In this document: positions 29,495 through 37,738 of the stretch, in pieces | Layout: every line of letters starts with the position of its first letter | Position numbering within the stretch: position 1 is the first letter of the stretch | Origin: JABDIP01 sp965250245 | GTDB lineage: Bacteria; Pseudomonadota; Alphaproteobacteria; DSM-16000; Inquilinaceae | NCBI GenBank assembly: GCA_965250245.1 | Contig: OZ252296.1 | Span: 2,666,001-2,730,000 of the forward strand | Length of the DNA stretch: 64,000 nt | Direction: 5' to 3' | Position numbers and translations under genes: made by a program | The notes under the pieces: model-generated | What the model was told of the DNA's origin: nothing | Databases searched by the model: none | The model's input: the letters and a program-made list of their open reading frames with translations, nothing else

Positions 29495-30343
29495 TCAGGA
29501 ACGCCCCAGCGCAGCGCGCCAGGCAAGGCTCAGTAGCCGCGCAGGATGCGCGGACTGTACTGCCGGGTCGAACACATCAAAGCCGGATCGACGGAGCGTC
29601 TTCAGATGGCCGGCGACCAGGGTCGCCTGGAGCATGACCGCGGCTGACCTCCTTGGCAGCAGCCGGGCCGCGGCGCGGGCCGCCTCAAGATGCAGTCCGG
29701 CGGCGCAGGCAAGTCGCTCGACGGCCCGCGCCAGACCGGCGTGAGGCCGCAGTTCGAACAACTCGCCCATCTCAACGGCAACCTCCTCCACCACAGCCGT
29801 TGGCAGGTAGACCCGGCGTTGCCGGGCATGGAACGGGATGGCCCGCAACAGGCCGGTGATCGCCGTGGCCTTGCCGAGCGCGGCGGCGGCGCCGTCGGCC
29901 GCGTCACCGGACACGCCAAGCACCTGAAAGGCGAGACGGTTGAGCGGCGCCGTCGTCGCCTCGGCATAGCGTTCCAGCTCATCCAGATTGGCCGGTGCCC
30001 GGTCCTCCAGATCAAAGCCGCGGGCGTCGAGCAACGGGTGCAGGTCGCGGATCGGCAGGTTGAACCGGCGGGCTGCCGCCGCCAGCGGCTCCACCACCTC
30101 GTGCTTCCGGACCCGGCCATTGGCGATCTCGTCGATCACCTCACGCCACCATTGCAGGCGCATCTCGCCCAGCATCGGCTCGCTGACCACCTCGGGGATC
30201 TTGGCGACCTCCAGATTGAAGGCGGCGAGCGCAAACAAGGCCTCGCGCCGCTCGGCCTTCGCGAAGAGGGCGGTCAGGTATCGGTCATTGTCGTAGCGGC
30301 GGACGAGCCGGGCGCAGTCGGAAAGCCGGGGGTCTTCCGCCAC
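29495..30343 (-). CDS. Squalene/phytoene synthase family protein, NDUFAF6-like
   Basis: The 282-residue all-helical protein has the isoprenyl-synthase fold signatures MRLQWWREVIDEI and RHE-type segment plus LLRAIPFHARQRRVYLP (as LLRAIPFHARQ, RRVYLP). The aspartate-rich motifs of true synthases are weak (the first reads YDNDRYLTALFAK). Homologues next to secF in alphaproteobacteria are closest to the mitochondrial complex I assembly factor NDUFAF6. It overlaps no gene but lies 7 bp after the Mth938/NDUFAF3-like gene, which supports an assembly rather than a terpene role. Confidence 0.82.
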   Translation of the reverse strand: MAEDPRLSDCARLVRRYDNDRYLTALFAKAERREALFALAAFNLEVAKIPEVVSEPMLGEMRLQWWREVIDEIANGRVRKHEVVEPLAAAARRFNLPIRDLHPLLDARGFDLEDRAPANLDELERYAEATTAPLNRLAFQVLGVSGDAADGAAAALGKATAITGLLRAIPFHARQRRVYLPTAVVEEVAVEMGELFELRPHAGLARAVERLACAAGLHLEAARAAARLLPRRSAAVMLQATLVAGHLKTLRRSGFDVFDPAVQSAHPARLLSLAWRAALGRS

Positions 30344-30350
30344 GCCGGAA

Positions 30351-30725
30351 CTACAGCGCGATCAGCGCCGCCGCCACCCGGCGGCCTTCCGAGACGAGGA
30401 TGTTGTAGGTCCGGCAGGCAGCACCCGTGTCCATCGCGTCGGCGCCGATCCCGGCGGCCCGCAATCCGTCGCGCACAGCCTTGGGGATCGGAAGCAAGCG
30501 CCCGCCGCAACCGATCAGCAGCACGTCGATGGCCGGCTCGGCCTCCACAACGGCAGTGAAGTCCTCCAGCGCAAGCCGGTCTGCCGCCACACCGTCCCAG
30601 GGCAAAGTTTGTTCCGGCGTGACGATGATGGAGGTCGCGAACGCGACGCCGCTGACCTGGAAATGGCCGGGGCTGTACGCCTCGATCACCTGACGGCCGG
30701 CGGCGGCGATCGGGGTGACCTCCAT
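30351..30725 (-). CDS. Mth938/DUF498 protein, NDUFAF3-like
   Basis: The 124-residue protein has the Mth938 fold signature DVLLIGCGGRLLPIPKAVRDGL (seen as VLLIGCGGRLLPIP) and the closing TYNILVSEGRRVAAALI. It is related to human NDUFAF3, a complex I assembly factor. It sits 7 bp downstream of secF and directly before the NDUFAF6-like gene. The coupling of these two families with secDF is conserved in alphaproteobacteria and is thought to reflect membrane insertion linked to complex I assembly. Start ATG 30725. Confidence 0.85.
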   Translation of the reverse strand: MEVTPIAAAGRQVIEAYSPGHFQVSGVAFATSIIVTPEQTLPWDGVAADRLALEDFTAVVEAEPAIDVLLIGCGGRLLPIPKAVRDGLRAAGIGADAMDTGAACRTYNILVSEGRRVAAALIAL

Positions 30726-30732
30726 GGCCCGA

Positions 30733-31680
30733 CTACTCCGCCGGGTTGGGCGAGGCCGCCTCCTGGCCCTCGGCCTCCTCGGCCGGCGGCGGCCGCAGCT
30801 TCAGGTACAGCAGCAGCGGCACGGCGATGAAGATCGACGAGTAGGTGCCGATCAGCACGCCCCAGATCAGCGCGAAGGAGAAGTCCTGGATGACCGCGCC
30901 GCCGAAGAAATAGAGCGCCACCAGGGCCAGCAGCGTGGTCACGCTGGTCATGGTGGTGCGCGCCAGGGTCTCGTTCAGGCTGCGGTTCAGGATCTCGATC
31001 ATGGTGGCGCGCTTGTAGCGGCGCAGGTTCTCGCGCACCCGGTCGAAGACGACCACCGTGTCGTTGATCGAATAGCCGGCGATGGTCAGCAGGGCCGCCA
31101 CCGTCGCCAGGTTGAACTCGTGCTGGATTAGGGCGAACAGGCCGATGGTCGACACCACGTCGTGGACCAGCGCGGCCACCGCGCAGAGCCCGAACTGCCA
31201 CTCGAATCGGGCCCAGATGTAGATCAGGATGGCGGTGATCGCGAGCACCACGGCGAGCGTACCGGCCTCGATCAGCTCCTGGCCGACCGTGGGGCCGACG
31301 AATTCCGACCGGCGCTTCTCGACGGAATCGCCCAGCGCCTCCTCGACCAGGGTGATCGCGGCGATCTGCTCCTGCTCCGAGCCTTCCTGCCGCTGGATGC
31401 GGATCAGCACCTCGTCCTCGGCGCCGAATTCCTGCAGCACCACCTCGCCGAGATTGAGCGCCTCCAGCGTGCTGCGCATGGCGGCGAGATCGGCCGGCCC
31501 ATCGGTGCGCACCTCGATCAGGGTGCCGCCGCGGAAGTCGATGCCGAAATTGAGGCCCTGGGTGCCCAGCATCACCAGCGATCCCAGGATCAGGACGCCG
31601 GACACGACATAGGCCGCCAAGCGACGGCCGACGAAGTTGATCTTGGTGTTGGGCGGAACGAGCCGGATCGGGCGGAACAT
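30733..31680 (-). CDS. secF: Protein translocase subunit SecF
   Basis: The 315-residue inner-membrane protein pairs with SecD to use proton motive force to pull translocated proteins into the periplasm. It has the first helix followed by GIDFRGGTLIEV, a periplasmic domain, and five C-terminal helices with AGYSINDTVVVFDRVREN, the family motif at the fourth helix (as GYSINDTVVVFDR). The C-terminal tail is acidic and proline-rich. It starts 9 bp after the secD stop, as expected for a secDF operon. Confidence 0.97.
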   Translation of the reverse strand: MFRPIRLVPPNTKINFVGRRLAAYVVSGVLILGSLVMLGTQGLNFGIDFRGGTLIEVRTDGPADLAAMRSTLEALNLGEVVLQEFGAEDEVLIRIQRQEGSEQEQIAAITLVEEALGDSVEKRRSEFVGPTVGQELIEAGTLAVVLAITAILIYIWARFEWQFGLCAVAALVHDVVSTIGLFALIQHEFNLATVAALLTIAGYSINDTVVVFDRVRENLRRYKRATMIEILNRSLNETLARTTMTSVTTLLALVALYFFGGAVIQDFSFALIWGVLIGTYSSIFIAVPLLLYLKLRPPPAEEAEGQEAASPNPAE

Positions 31681-31689
31681 CGTCGGCTC

Positions 31690-33540
31690 CTAGATGGGGA
31701 TGGACTTCGGCCGCGTCCGGCGCAGCCAGGTGACCACCATCAGGCGGGTCACCATGATGGCGGTGAACATCGAGGCCAGGATGCCGAAGCCGAGCGTGAT
31801 GGCGAAGCCCTTGATCGGGCCCGAACCGAGTGCGAACAGCAGCAGGGCGGCGATGCCGGTGGTCAGGTTGGAGTCGATGATCGTCGTCATGGCCCGGCTG
31901 TAGCCGGCATCGATGGCGGAGATCGGCGATCGCTTGTTGCCGATCTCCTCGCGTATGCGCTCGAAGATCAGCACGTTGGCGTCCACCGCCATGCCGACGG
32001 TCAGCACGATGCCGGCGATGCCCGGCAGGGTCAGCGTCGCCTGAATGCCGGACAGCACCGCCAGGATCAGCGCCAGGTTGAACATCAGCGCCACCACCGC
32101 CATGGCCCCGAACATGCCGTAGGTCGCGATCATGAAGACCACCACCAGCGTCATGCCGATCATGGCGGCAACCTGGCCGGCAGCGATGCTGTCCGCGCCC
32201 AGGCTGGGGCCGACGGTGCGCTCCTCCAGGAAGGTCAGCTCGGCCGGCAGCGCGCCGGCCCGCAGCAGCAGCGCCAGATCGTTGGTCTCCTGGAAGGAGA
32301 ACTGGCCGGTGATAACCCCGTTGCCGCCCAGGATCGGCTCGTTGATCACCGGTGCGCTGATGACCTTGTCGTCCAGCAGGATGGCGAGGAACCGACCGGC
32401 GTTGCTGCGTGTGGTGTCGGCGAACGCACGCGCGCCGGCGGCATCGAAACGGAAGGACACCGCGGGCCGGTTCTCATGCAGGGTCGACTGCGCGTCGACC
32501 AGGTTCTCGCCGCTGACATTCTCCGTCCGGCTGACCAGATAGCTGGTCACCGGCTCGTCGGTGCCGGGGACGCGTTCGTAGGACTCGGCGATGAAGGCGC
32601 GCCGCGGCGCGACGGATGGCAGCGACTGACCCGGGCGCCAGGTCTCGTGCAGCATGTGGAAGGACATCCGCGCGGTGGTGCCGATCAGGTCCTTGACCCG
32701 CTGGGAGTCGCCCTCGCCGGGTACCTGGACCAGGACCCGGTCCTCGCCCTGCCGCTGGATGTTCGGCTCGGTGGTGCCGAGCTGGTCGATGCGGCCGCGG
32801 ATGATCTCGATCGACTGCGCCAGGGCGTTGTTGCGCACCTCCTCCACCGCCGCCTCGGCGAAGCGGATCTCGGTGGTGCCGCTGGCGGCATCGGTCTGGA
32901 CCTCGAAGCGCTGGTCCAGCTCGAACACCACGTCCCGCAGGCGGCCGGCATCGGCCGGGTCGCGCAGGGTCAGGACGACGGCATCGCCGCGCACGTCGAT
33001 GCTGCCCTGGCGGCCGATATCGGCCTCGCGCAGCGGCCGGCGGATGTTCTCCTCCAGCGCCTGGATCTGGCGGTCGATGATGTCGCGATACTCCACCCGC
33101 GCCAGCAGATGGGTGCCGCCCTGAAGGTCGAGGCCGAGATTGACCCGCTTGACCGGCATCCAGGACGGCAGATCGTCGGTCCAATGCTCCGAGATCAGGT
33201 CGAGAAGGCCGGTCTTGCGCGCCTCGTCGTCGCCGCCGCGCACCGGGACCACCACGTCGCGGGCCGTCTCCGCGCCGGAGCTGTCGGTCACCACGACCGT
33301 GAAGCTGTCGGTCCGGGTCTCGCCCGTGCCCAGGGCCTGGAAGCCGGCGCTCGACACATCGATGTCGTAGGTCCAGCGGCCGTTCGACGCGATGCTGAAG
33401 CTGCCATAGCTTCCGGCGGTTTCGGTCTGCTCGGCCACCGTGGCGGCCTGGCGGCCGATCAGGTTCGGGGAGGCATAGATCACGCCCAGGGCGCAAACCA
33501 GCAGGACCAGAACGATCTTCCAAGCGGGAAAATAGACCAT
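31690..33540 (-). CDS. secD: Protein translocase subunit SecD with inserted VCBS-like domain
   Basis: The 616-residue subunit has the first helix (WKIVLVLLVCALGVIYASP), NLGLDLQGG (DLQGG at 138-142), the periplasmic P1 region and five C-terminal helices with GMAVDANVLIFERIREE (in two parts: GMAVDANVLI, FERIREE). The usual N-terminal segment leads directly to LPSWMPVKRVNLGLDLQGG. Here about 80 extra residues (roughly 41-120) intervene, with SYGSFSIASNGRWTYDID, LGTGETRTDSFTV and VVTDSSGAE, which match a VCBS/cadherin-like beta domain. The frame is intact. This is not a known feature of SecD. Confidence 0.95.
   Translation of the reverse strand: MVYFPAWKIVLVLLVCALGVIYASPNLIGRQAATVAEQTETAGSYGSFSIASNGRWTYDIDVSSAGFQALGTGETRTDSFTVVVTDSSGAETARDVVVPVRGGDDEARKTGLLDLISEHWTDDLPSWMPVKRVNLGLDLQGGTHLLARVEYRDIIDRQIQALEENIRRPLREADIGRQGSIDVRGDAVVLTLRDPADAGRLRDVVFELDQRFEVQTDAASGTTEIRFAEAAVEEVRNNALAQSIEIIRGRIDQLGTTEPNIQRQGEDRVLVQVPGEGDSQRVKDLIGTTARMSFHMLHETWRPGQSLPSVAPRRAFIAESYERVPGTDEPVTSYLVSRTENVSGENLVDAQSTLHENRPAVSFRFDAAGARAFADTTRSNAGRFLAILLDDKVISAPVINEPILGGNGVITGQFSFQETNDLALLLRAGALPAELTFLEERTVGPSLGADSIAAGQVAAMIGMTLVVVFMIATYGMFGAMAVVALMFNLALILAVLSGIQATLTLPGIAGIVLTVGMAVDANVLIFERIREEIGNKRSPISAIDAGYSRAMTTIIDSNLTTGIAALLLFALGSGPIKGFAITLGFGILASMFTAIMVTRLMVVTWLRRTRPKSIPI
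33235..33420 (-). other. VCBS-like domain inside SecD
   Basis: Residues 41-102 follow the VCBS pattern: G-x-Y-G-x-F-x-I-x-x-x-G-x-W-x-Y, then a short loop, L-x-x-GE-x-x-TDSFTV-x-V-x-D-x-x-G and a final V-x-V-x-G. Such domains are normally repeats in large adhesins, often calcium-bound. Here one copy sits in the first periplasmic segment of SecD, where arriving substrate emerges. Confidence 0.75.
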
Positions 33541-33586
33541 CGGTGCCTATCGAGGTTTCGTCATGCGGCGATCCGCCGGTGCCCGG

Positions 33587-33943
33587 CTACTTGCGGGAGA
33601 AGAGCTTGCCCAGCCCCTTGCGCTCCTGGCCGTCGTCCCTGGTGACCGCCGCGGACTCCTTCGGCGCGGGCTGCGGCTTGGACAGCACGGCGGTCACCGT
33701 GGAGCGCACCACCTTGACCCGGACCTCGTCGGCGATCTCCACCGAGAGCTCGTCATCCTCACCGACCTTCACGACCTGGCCGATGATGCCGCCGCCGGTG
33801 ACGATCTTGTCGCCGCGCCGGATCGCCGCCAGCATCTCGCGGTGGTCGCGCATCTTCTTCTGCTGGGGGCGGATCAGGAGGAAATAGAAAACGACAAAGA
33901 TCAGGATGATCGGCATCAACTGCGGTAGCAGGCTCTGTTCCAA
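33587..33943 (-). CDS. yajC: SecDF-associated subunit YajC
   Basis: The 118-residue protein has one N-terminal helix (QLMPIILIFVVFYFLLI), then RPQQKKMRDHREMLAAIRRGDKIVTGGGIIGQV, of which RPQQKK and GDKIVTGGGI are diagnostic. It joins SecD and SecF in the holo-translocon. It lies 46 bp before secD on the same strand, in the standard yajC-secD-secF order. The C-terminal tail is charged and slightly longer than in E. coli. Confidence 0.96.
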   Translation of the reverse strand: MEQSLLPQLMPIILIFVVFYFLLIRPQQKKMRDHREMLAAIRRGDKIVTGGGIIGQVVKVGEDDELSVEIADEVRVKVVRSTVTAVLSKPQPAPKESAAVTRDDGQERKGLGKLFSRK

Positions 33944-34150
33944 GACTTCACTCCCTTACGCGGCGGCCGGTTGGCGCCTCGGCCTGACGCGGTAATTTCG
34001 ACGCGCGGACTATAGTCCGCCGCAATGGCTTTGCAATCGAAACCCGACCGGCGCGAGGTCGCGGGTTTCTGGGCATTCCGGTCGCTGCCTGCTACCCTCC
34101 GCCGCCCTGCCCGGCGGAGACGGGCGGGCGCGGATGCCGAAGATGTTTAG

Positions 34151-35029
34151 GTGGTGTTGGTGACGGATAGCGACAAGGACATGGCCGCGATGCTGGCGCG
34201 GATCGCCGGCGCCCTGGAGCGGCTGGCACCGCCGGCGGCCGAGCCGCCGGACCTCGACGCGGCCGACGCCTTCACCTGGCATGCCGAGCAGGACCGGCTG
34301 GCCCCGGTGGCCGAGGTCAGCCGGGTGCCGCTGGCGTTGCTGCGCGGCATCGACCTGCAGGTCGACATCCTGCTGGGCAATTCCCGGCGTTTCGCCGATG
34401 GCCTGCCGGCCAACAACGCGCTGCTGTGGGGCGCGCGCGGCATGGGCAAGAGCTCGCTGGTCAAGGCGGTGCACGCGGAGATCAACGCCGAGCGCGCCGG
34501 CGCCCTGGCCCTGGTGGAGATCCATCGAGAGGACATCGACAGCCTGCCGCGGCTGCTGGCGGCGTTGCGCGGCACGACACGCCGCTGCATCCTGTTCTGC
34601 GACGACCTCTCCTTCGACCAGGCCGACACCAGCTACAAATCCCTGAAGGCGGTGCTGGAGGGTGGCATCGAGGGGCGACCCGACAACGTGCTGTTCTACG
34701 CCACGTCCAACCGCCGCCACCTGATGCCGCGCGACATGATCGAGAACGAGCGGTCCACCGCGATCATCGCCGGCGAGGCGGTGGAGGAGAAGGTGTCGCT
34801 GTCGGACCGCTTCGGCCTGTGGCTCGGCTTCCATGCCTGCCCGCAGGACACCTACCTGGCGATGATCGAGGGCTATGTCGGCGCCTACGGGCTGAAGATC
34901 GATCCCGACCAGCTCAAGGCCGAGGCCCAGGAATGGACCATCACCCGCGGCGCCCGCTCCGGCCGCGTCGCCTGGCAGTTCATCCAGGACCTCGCCGGCC
35001 GCCTGGGGCAGACGCTGGACGACGGCTAA
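34151..35029 (+). CDS. DUF815 family AAA ATPase
   Basis: The 292-residue protein has Walker A GARGMGKSSLV, Walker B CILFCDDLSFD, and sensor-like YATSNRRHLMPRDM with ENERSTAI, the order seen in DUF815 proteins. These AAA-type ATPases are common next to yajC/secDF in alphaproteobacteria; their function is not established. The frame begins GTG GTG TTG GTG; GTG 34151 is given, but GTG 34160 is equally plausible (an AGGTGG-like stretch precedes it). It is divergent from yajC. Confidence 0.88.
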   Translation: MVLVTDSDKDMAAMLARIAGALERLAPPAAEPPDLDAADAFTWHAEQDRLAPVAEVSRVPLALLRGIDLQVDILLGNSRRFADGLPANNALLWGARGMGKSSLVKAVHAEINAERAGALALVEIHREDIDSLPRLLAALRGTTRRCILFCDDLSFDQADTSYKSLKAVLEGGIEGRPDNVLFYATSNRRHLMPRDMIENERSTAIIAGEAVEEKVSLSDRFGLWLGFHACPQDTYLAMIEGYVGAYGLKIDPDQLKAEAQEWTITRGARSGRVAWQFIQDLAGRLGQTLDDG

Positions 35030-35054
35030 GAAGCAAAGACCGAATTCGATTCAC

Positions 35055-35196
35055 CTCTCCCCTTGTGGGAGAGGTCGGTTTGCGCGGCAAACCGGGTGAG
35101 GGGTCGCGCGGCGTCCGCCGCGCGAAGACTCTTGTCTAGACCCCTCACCTTCCCACGGCTTCGCCGCGGGCCCCTCCCTCTCCCACAAGGGGAGAG
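35055..35196. repeat. Palindromic repeat (CCCTCACCC family), copy 2
   Basis: CTCTCCCCTTGTGGGAGAG (35055-35073) is the exact reverse complement of 35178-35196. Inside are GGGTGAGGGGT (35094-35104) and ACCCCTCACC (35140-35149), also inverted. It occupies the whole gap between the convergent DUF815 and nlpD-like genes and could end both transcripts. Confidence 0.88.
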
Positions 35197-35228
35197 GGGC
35201 GACCAACCAGGCCCAGACGTCACGACTT

Positions 35229-36299
35229 CTACCGCAGCCCCAATTGCTGAGGAGCCGGCGGCAGGTGGTCGAGGGGGTCGACGGCGACGGCGCCGCGGCG
35301 CAGTTCGAAGTGGAGCTGGGGCGACGTCACCGAGCCGCTGTTGCCCACGGTGGCGATGCGCTGGCCGGCGCGGACCCGATCGCCGCGGGAGACCAGCAGT
35401 CGCCCTGCATGGCCATAGGCGGTGACCCAGTCGCCGTCATGGCGGATCAGCACCAGATTGCCGTAGCCGCGCAGCTCATTGCCGGCATAGGCCACGACGC
35501 CGTTATCGGCAGCCAGGACCGGTGTCCCGGCGGCGGCAGCGATGTTGACGCCGTCATTATGCCGCCCGTCGGATTTCGGCCCGAAACGCGAGACCACCTC
35601 GCCCGCCACCGGCCATTGGAAACCCGAGGTCGAGCGGGCCTGCGGCGCCGGGATGGCTGGCAGGGCGATCTGCCGATCGCGGGCGGCGACCAGTTGCGGC
35701 GGCCGGGGCGGTATCGGTGTGGCGACCACCTGCCCCGCCTCGGTACGCGCCGGACGCCGCGGCGGCAGCGGCGCCGTGACGGCCGTCTGGGTCGTGGGTG
35801 GCCTGGCGACCGGCGTCTCACGGATCGGCGCGACCGGCGTGGGCCGCGCCGCCGCGACCACCGGTGCGGCCAGAGCCGGCCGCGGGATCGCAAGCTGCTG
35901 GCCGACATAGATCGTATAGGGCGGCCGGAGCCCGTTGGCGCGGGCCAGATCGGCGACCGTGATGCCGTAGCGGCGGGAGATGGCGTAGAGCGAGTCGCCG
36001 TTGCGGACCGTGTGGCCTGGGCCGCCGGGCAGCCGCAGCACCTGGCCGGGCCAAAGGGTATAGGGCGGCGTCAGCCGGTTGGCGTCGATCACCGCCTGCG
36101 GCGAGACGCGGTGGCGGCGGGCGATGCCATAGACCGTGTCGCCGGAGCGCACGGTCACGCTGGCCGGCGTAGCCGATGTCGCGATGGCCGCCGCATTGCG
36201 CCGGCTGAGGGTCTCCAGGCTCGGGATCGTGCAGGCGGCCAGCATGGACGCCGCAAGCGTCAACAGCGCGATCGGCAGATATCGCCGGTGACGGTTCAC
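35229..36299 (-). CDS. LysM/M23 lipoprotein, NlpD-like cell-division factor
   Basis: A 356-residue lipoprotein: lipobox LAAC with Cys23, two LysM domains (about 46-93 and 96-140), a proline/threonine-rich linker, and an M23 domain (about 226-345). The zinc-site region reads HNDGVNI, with Asn252 in place of the usual Asp, while GHAGR and LHFE keep the later histidines. That degeneracy is typical of NlpD/EnvC-type activators of septal amidases rather than active endopeptidases. GTG 36299 overlaps the pcm stop by GTGA, so the two are translationally coupled. No amidase gene is in the window. Confidence 0.9.
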   Translation of the reverse strand: MNRHRRYLPIALLTLAASMLAACTIPSLETLSRRNAAAIATSATPASVTVRSGDTVYGIARRHRVSPQAVIDANRLTPPYTLWPGQVLRLPGGPGHTVRNGDSLYAISRRYGITVADLARANGLRPPYTIYVGQQLAIPRPALAAPVVAAARPTPVAPIRETPVARPPTTQTAVTAPLPPRRPARTEAGQVVATPIPPRPPQLVAARDRQIALPAIPAPQARSTSGFQWPVAGEVVSRFGPKSDGRHNDGVNIAAAAGTPVLAADNGVVAYAGNELRGYGNLVLIRHDGDWVTAYGHAGRLLVSRGDRVRAGQRIATVGNSGSVTSPQLHFELRRGAVAVDPLDHLPPAPQQLGLR

Positions 36300-36961
36300 G
36301 ATACCGATGCGGGCGCCTTGGCGTCCGGCACGCCCGGCAGCAGCGGCACGAAGCGCACCGGCCAGAGGGCTTCGCGCTCCAGCCCGGACTCGGTGCGGCG
36401 GAAGCGGACCACGAACTGGCTGCGGCGGTCGTCGCCCATGGGGATGACCATGATCCCGCCGATGCCGAGCTGGTCGGTCAGGGCCGGCGGCGCGGTCTCG
36501 CCGGCATGGGCGGCGGTGACGATGATGCGGTCGAACGGCGCCTGCTCCGGCCAGCCCTTGGTGCCGTCGCCGCACAGGGCGGTGATGTTGTGCAGGCGGA
36601 GCTGGGCGAAGCGGCTCTGGGCCAGCTCCAGCAGCTCCTTGTGCCGCTCGATGGTGTAGAGCCGCCGGCAGAGCTTGGCGAGCACCGCGGCCTGGTAGCC
36701 CGACCCGGTGCCGATCTCCAGCACCTTGTGGCGGTCGCCGGCCTCCAGCGCCTGGGTCATCAGTGCCACAACCAGGGGCTGGCTGATGGTCTGGCCCATG
36801 CCGATGGGCAGGGCCATGTCCTCATAGGCCTGGTCCTGGAAGGCCGGGGGCACGAAGACCTCGCGGGGAATGCGCTCGATCGCGCCCAGGACCTTGGTGT
36901 CGGTGACGCCGGACCGGCGCAGCGACATCAGAAGCCGGATCTTGCGCGATTCCTCGATCAC
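36296..36961 (-). CDS. pcm: Protein-L-isoaspartate O-methyltransferase
   Basis: The 221-residue enzyme methylates isoaspartyl residues in aged proteins so they can revert to aspartate. It has the PIMT entry segment IPREVFVPPAFQDQAYED, the pre-motif GQTISQP, motif I VLEIGTGSGYQAAVLA, and IIVTAAHAGETAPPAL. The start is GTG 36961, which overlaps the surE stop (GTGA), and the stop overlaps the lipoprotein start in the same way. The surE-pcm-nlpD order is shared with E. coli and is linked to stationary-phase survival. A second pcm lies at 62268. Confidence 0.96.
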   Translation of the reverse strand: MIEESRKIRLLMSLRRSGVTDTKVLGAIERIPREVFVPPAFQDQAYEDMALPIGMGQTISQPLVVALMTQALEAGDRHKVLEIGTGSGYQAAVLAKLCRRLYTIERHKELLELAQSRFAQLRLHNITALCGDGTKGWPEQAPFDRIIVTAAHAGETAPPALTDQLGIGGIMVIPMGDDRRSQFVVRFRRTESGLEREALWPVRFVPLLPGVPDAKAPASVS

Positions 36962-37716
36962 GTGAAGGCCTGCTCCAGGGTCGCCAGGCTCTGGTGGTGG
37001 GTCAGGTCGAGATAGAGCGGCGTGACCGGGATCTTGCCCTCGCTCAACGCATGGGCGTCGGTGTCCTCCGCAACGCTTTCGTTGCTGCGGGTGGTGCCGA
37101 CCCAGAAATAGGTGCGGCCGCGCGGGTCGATGCGCTCGCTCAGCTCGTCGCCGATCTTGCGGTTGCCATGGGGCACGACGGCGAACCCCTTGACCGCGTC
37201 GGGCGCCACTGCCGGGAAGTTGACATTGACCAGCACGCCGGTCGGCCAGTCCACGGAAGTTGCCTTGCGCACTGCCTCCGGACCCCAGCGCTCCGCCGTG
37301 TCCCAGCTTGGCGGCCGGTCGTCGGGCAGCTCCTGGCTGAGCGCCACAGCGCGGATGCCCAGCAGCGTCGCCTCCATGGCGGCGGCGATGGTGCCGGAAT
37401 AGGTCACGTCCTCGGCGATGTTGTAGCCGTGGTTGACGCCGGACAGGACCAGGTCCGGGCGGTGGTCCTTCAGGATGTGATTGACCGCCAGCAGCACGCA
37501 ATCGGTGGGCGTGCCGTCGGCCGCATAGCGTTTCTCGCCGACCTCGCGCAGGCGCAGCGGGCGGTGGATGGTCAGAGAATGGCTGGTCGCGCTCTGCTCG
37601 CGCTCCGGGGCGCAGACCCAGATGTCGTCAGACAACTCCCGGGCGATCCGCTCCAGCACGGCAAAGCCGGTGGAATGGATCCCGTCATCATTGGTCAGCA
37701 GTATGCGCGGCGACAT
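36958..37716 (-). CDS. surE: 5'/3'-nucleotidase SurE
   Basis: The 252-residue metal-dependent phosphatase acts on nucleoside monophosphates and helps survival in stationary phase. It shows ILLTNDDGIHS (metal-binding DD at residues 9-10), PEREQSATSHSLT, GTPTDCV, and SGVNHGYN with the conserved Asn. ATG 37716 is preceded by AAGGAG at five bases. The C-terminus overlaps pcm by four bases. serS ends 22 bp upstream on the same strand. Confidence 0.97.
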   Translation of the reverse strand: MSPRILLTNDDGIHSTGFAVLERIARELSDDIWVCAPEREQSATSHSLTIHRPLRLREVGEKRYAADGTPTDCVLLAVNHILKDHRPDLVLSGVNHGYNIAEDVTYSGTIAAAMEATLLGIRAVALSQELPDDRPPSWDTAERWGPEAVRKATSVDWPTGVLVNVNFPAVAPDAVKGFAVVPHGNRKIGDELSERIDPRGRTYFWVGTTRSNESVAEDTDAHALSEGKIPVTPLYLDLTHHQSLATLEQAFT

Positions 37717-37738
37717 GCGGGCTCCTTGGGATGGCGAG

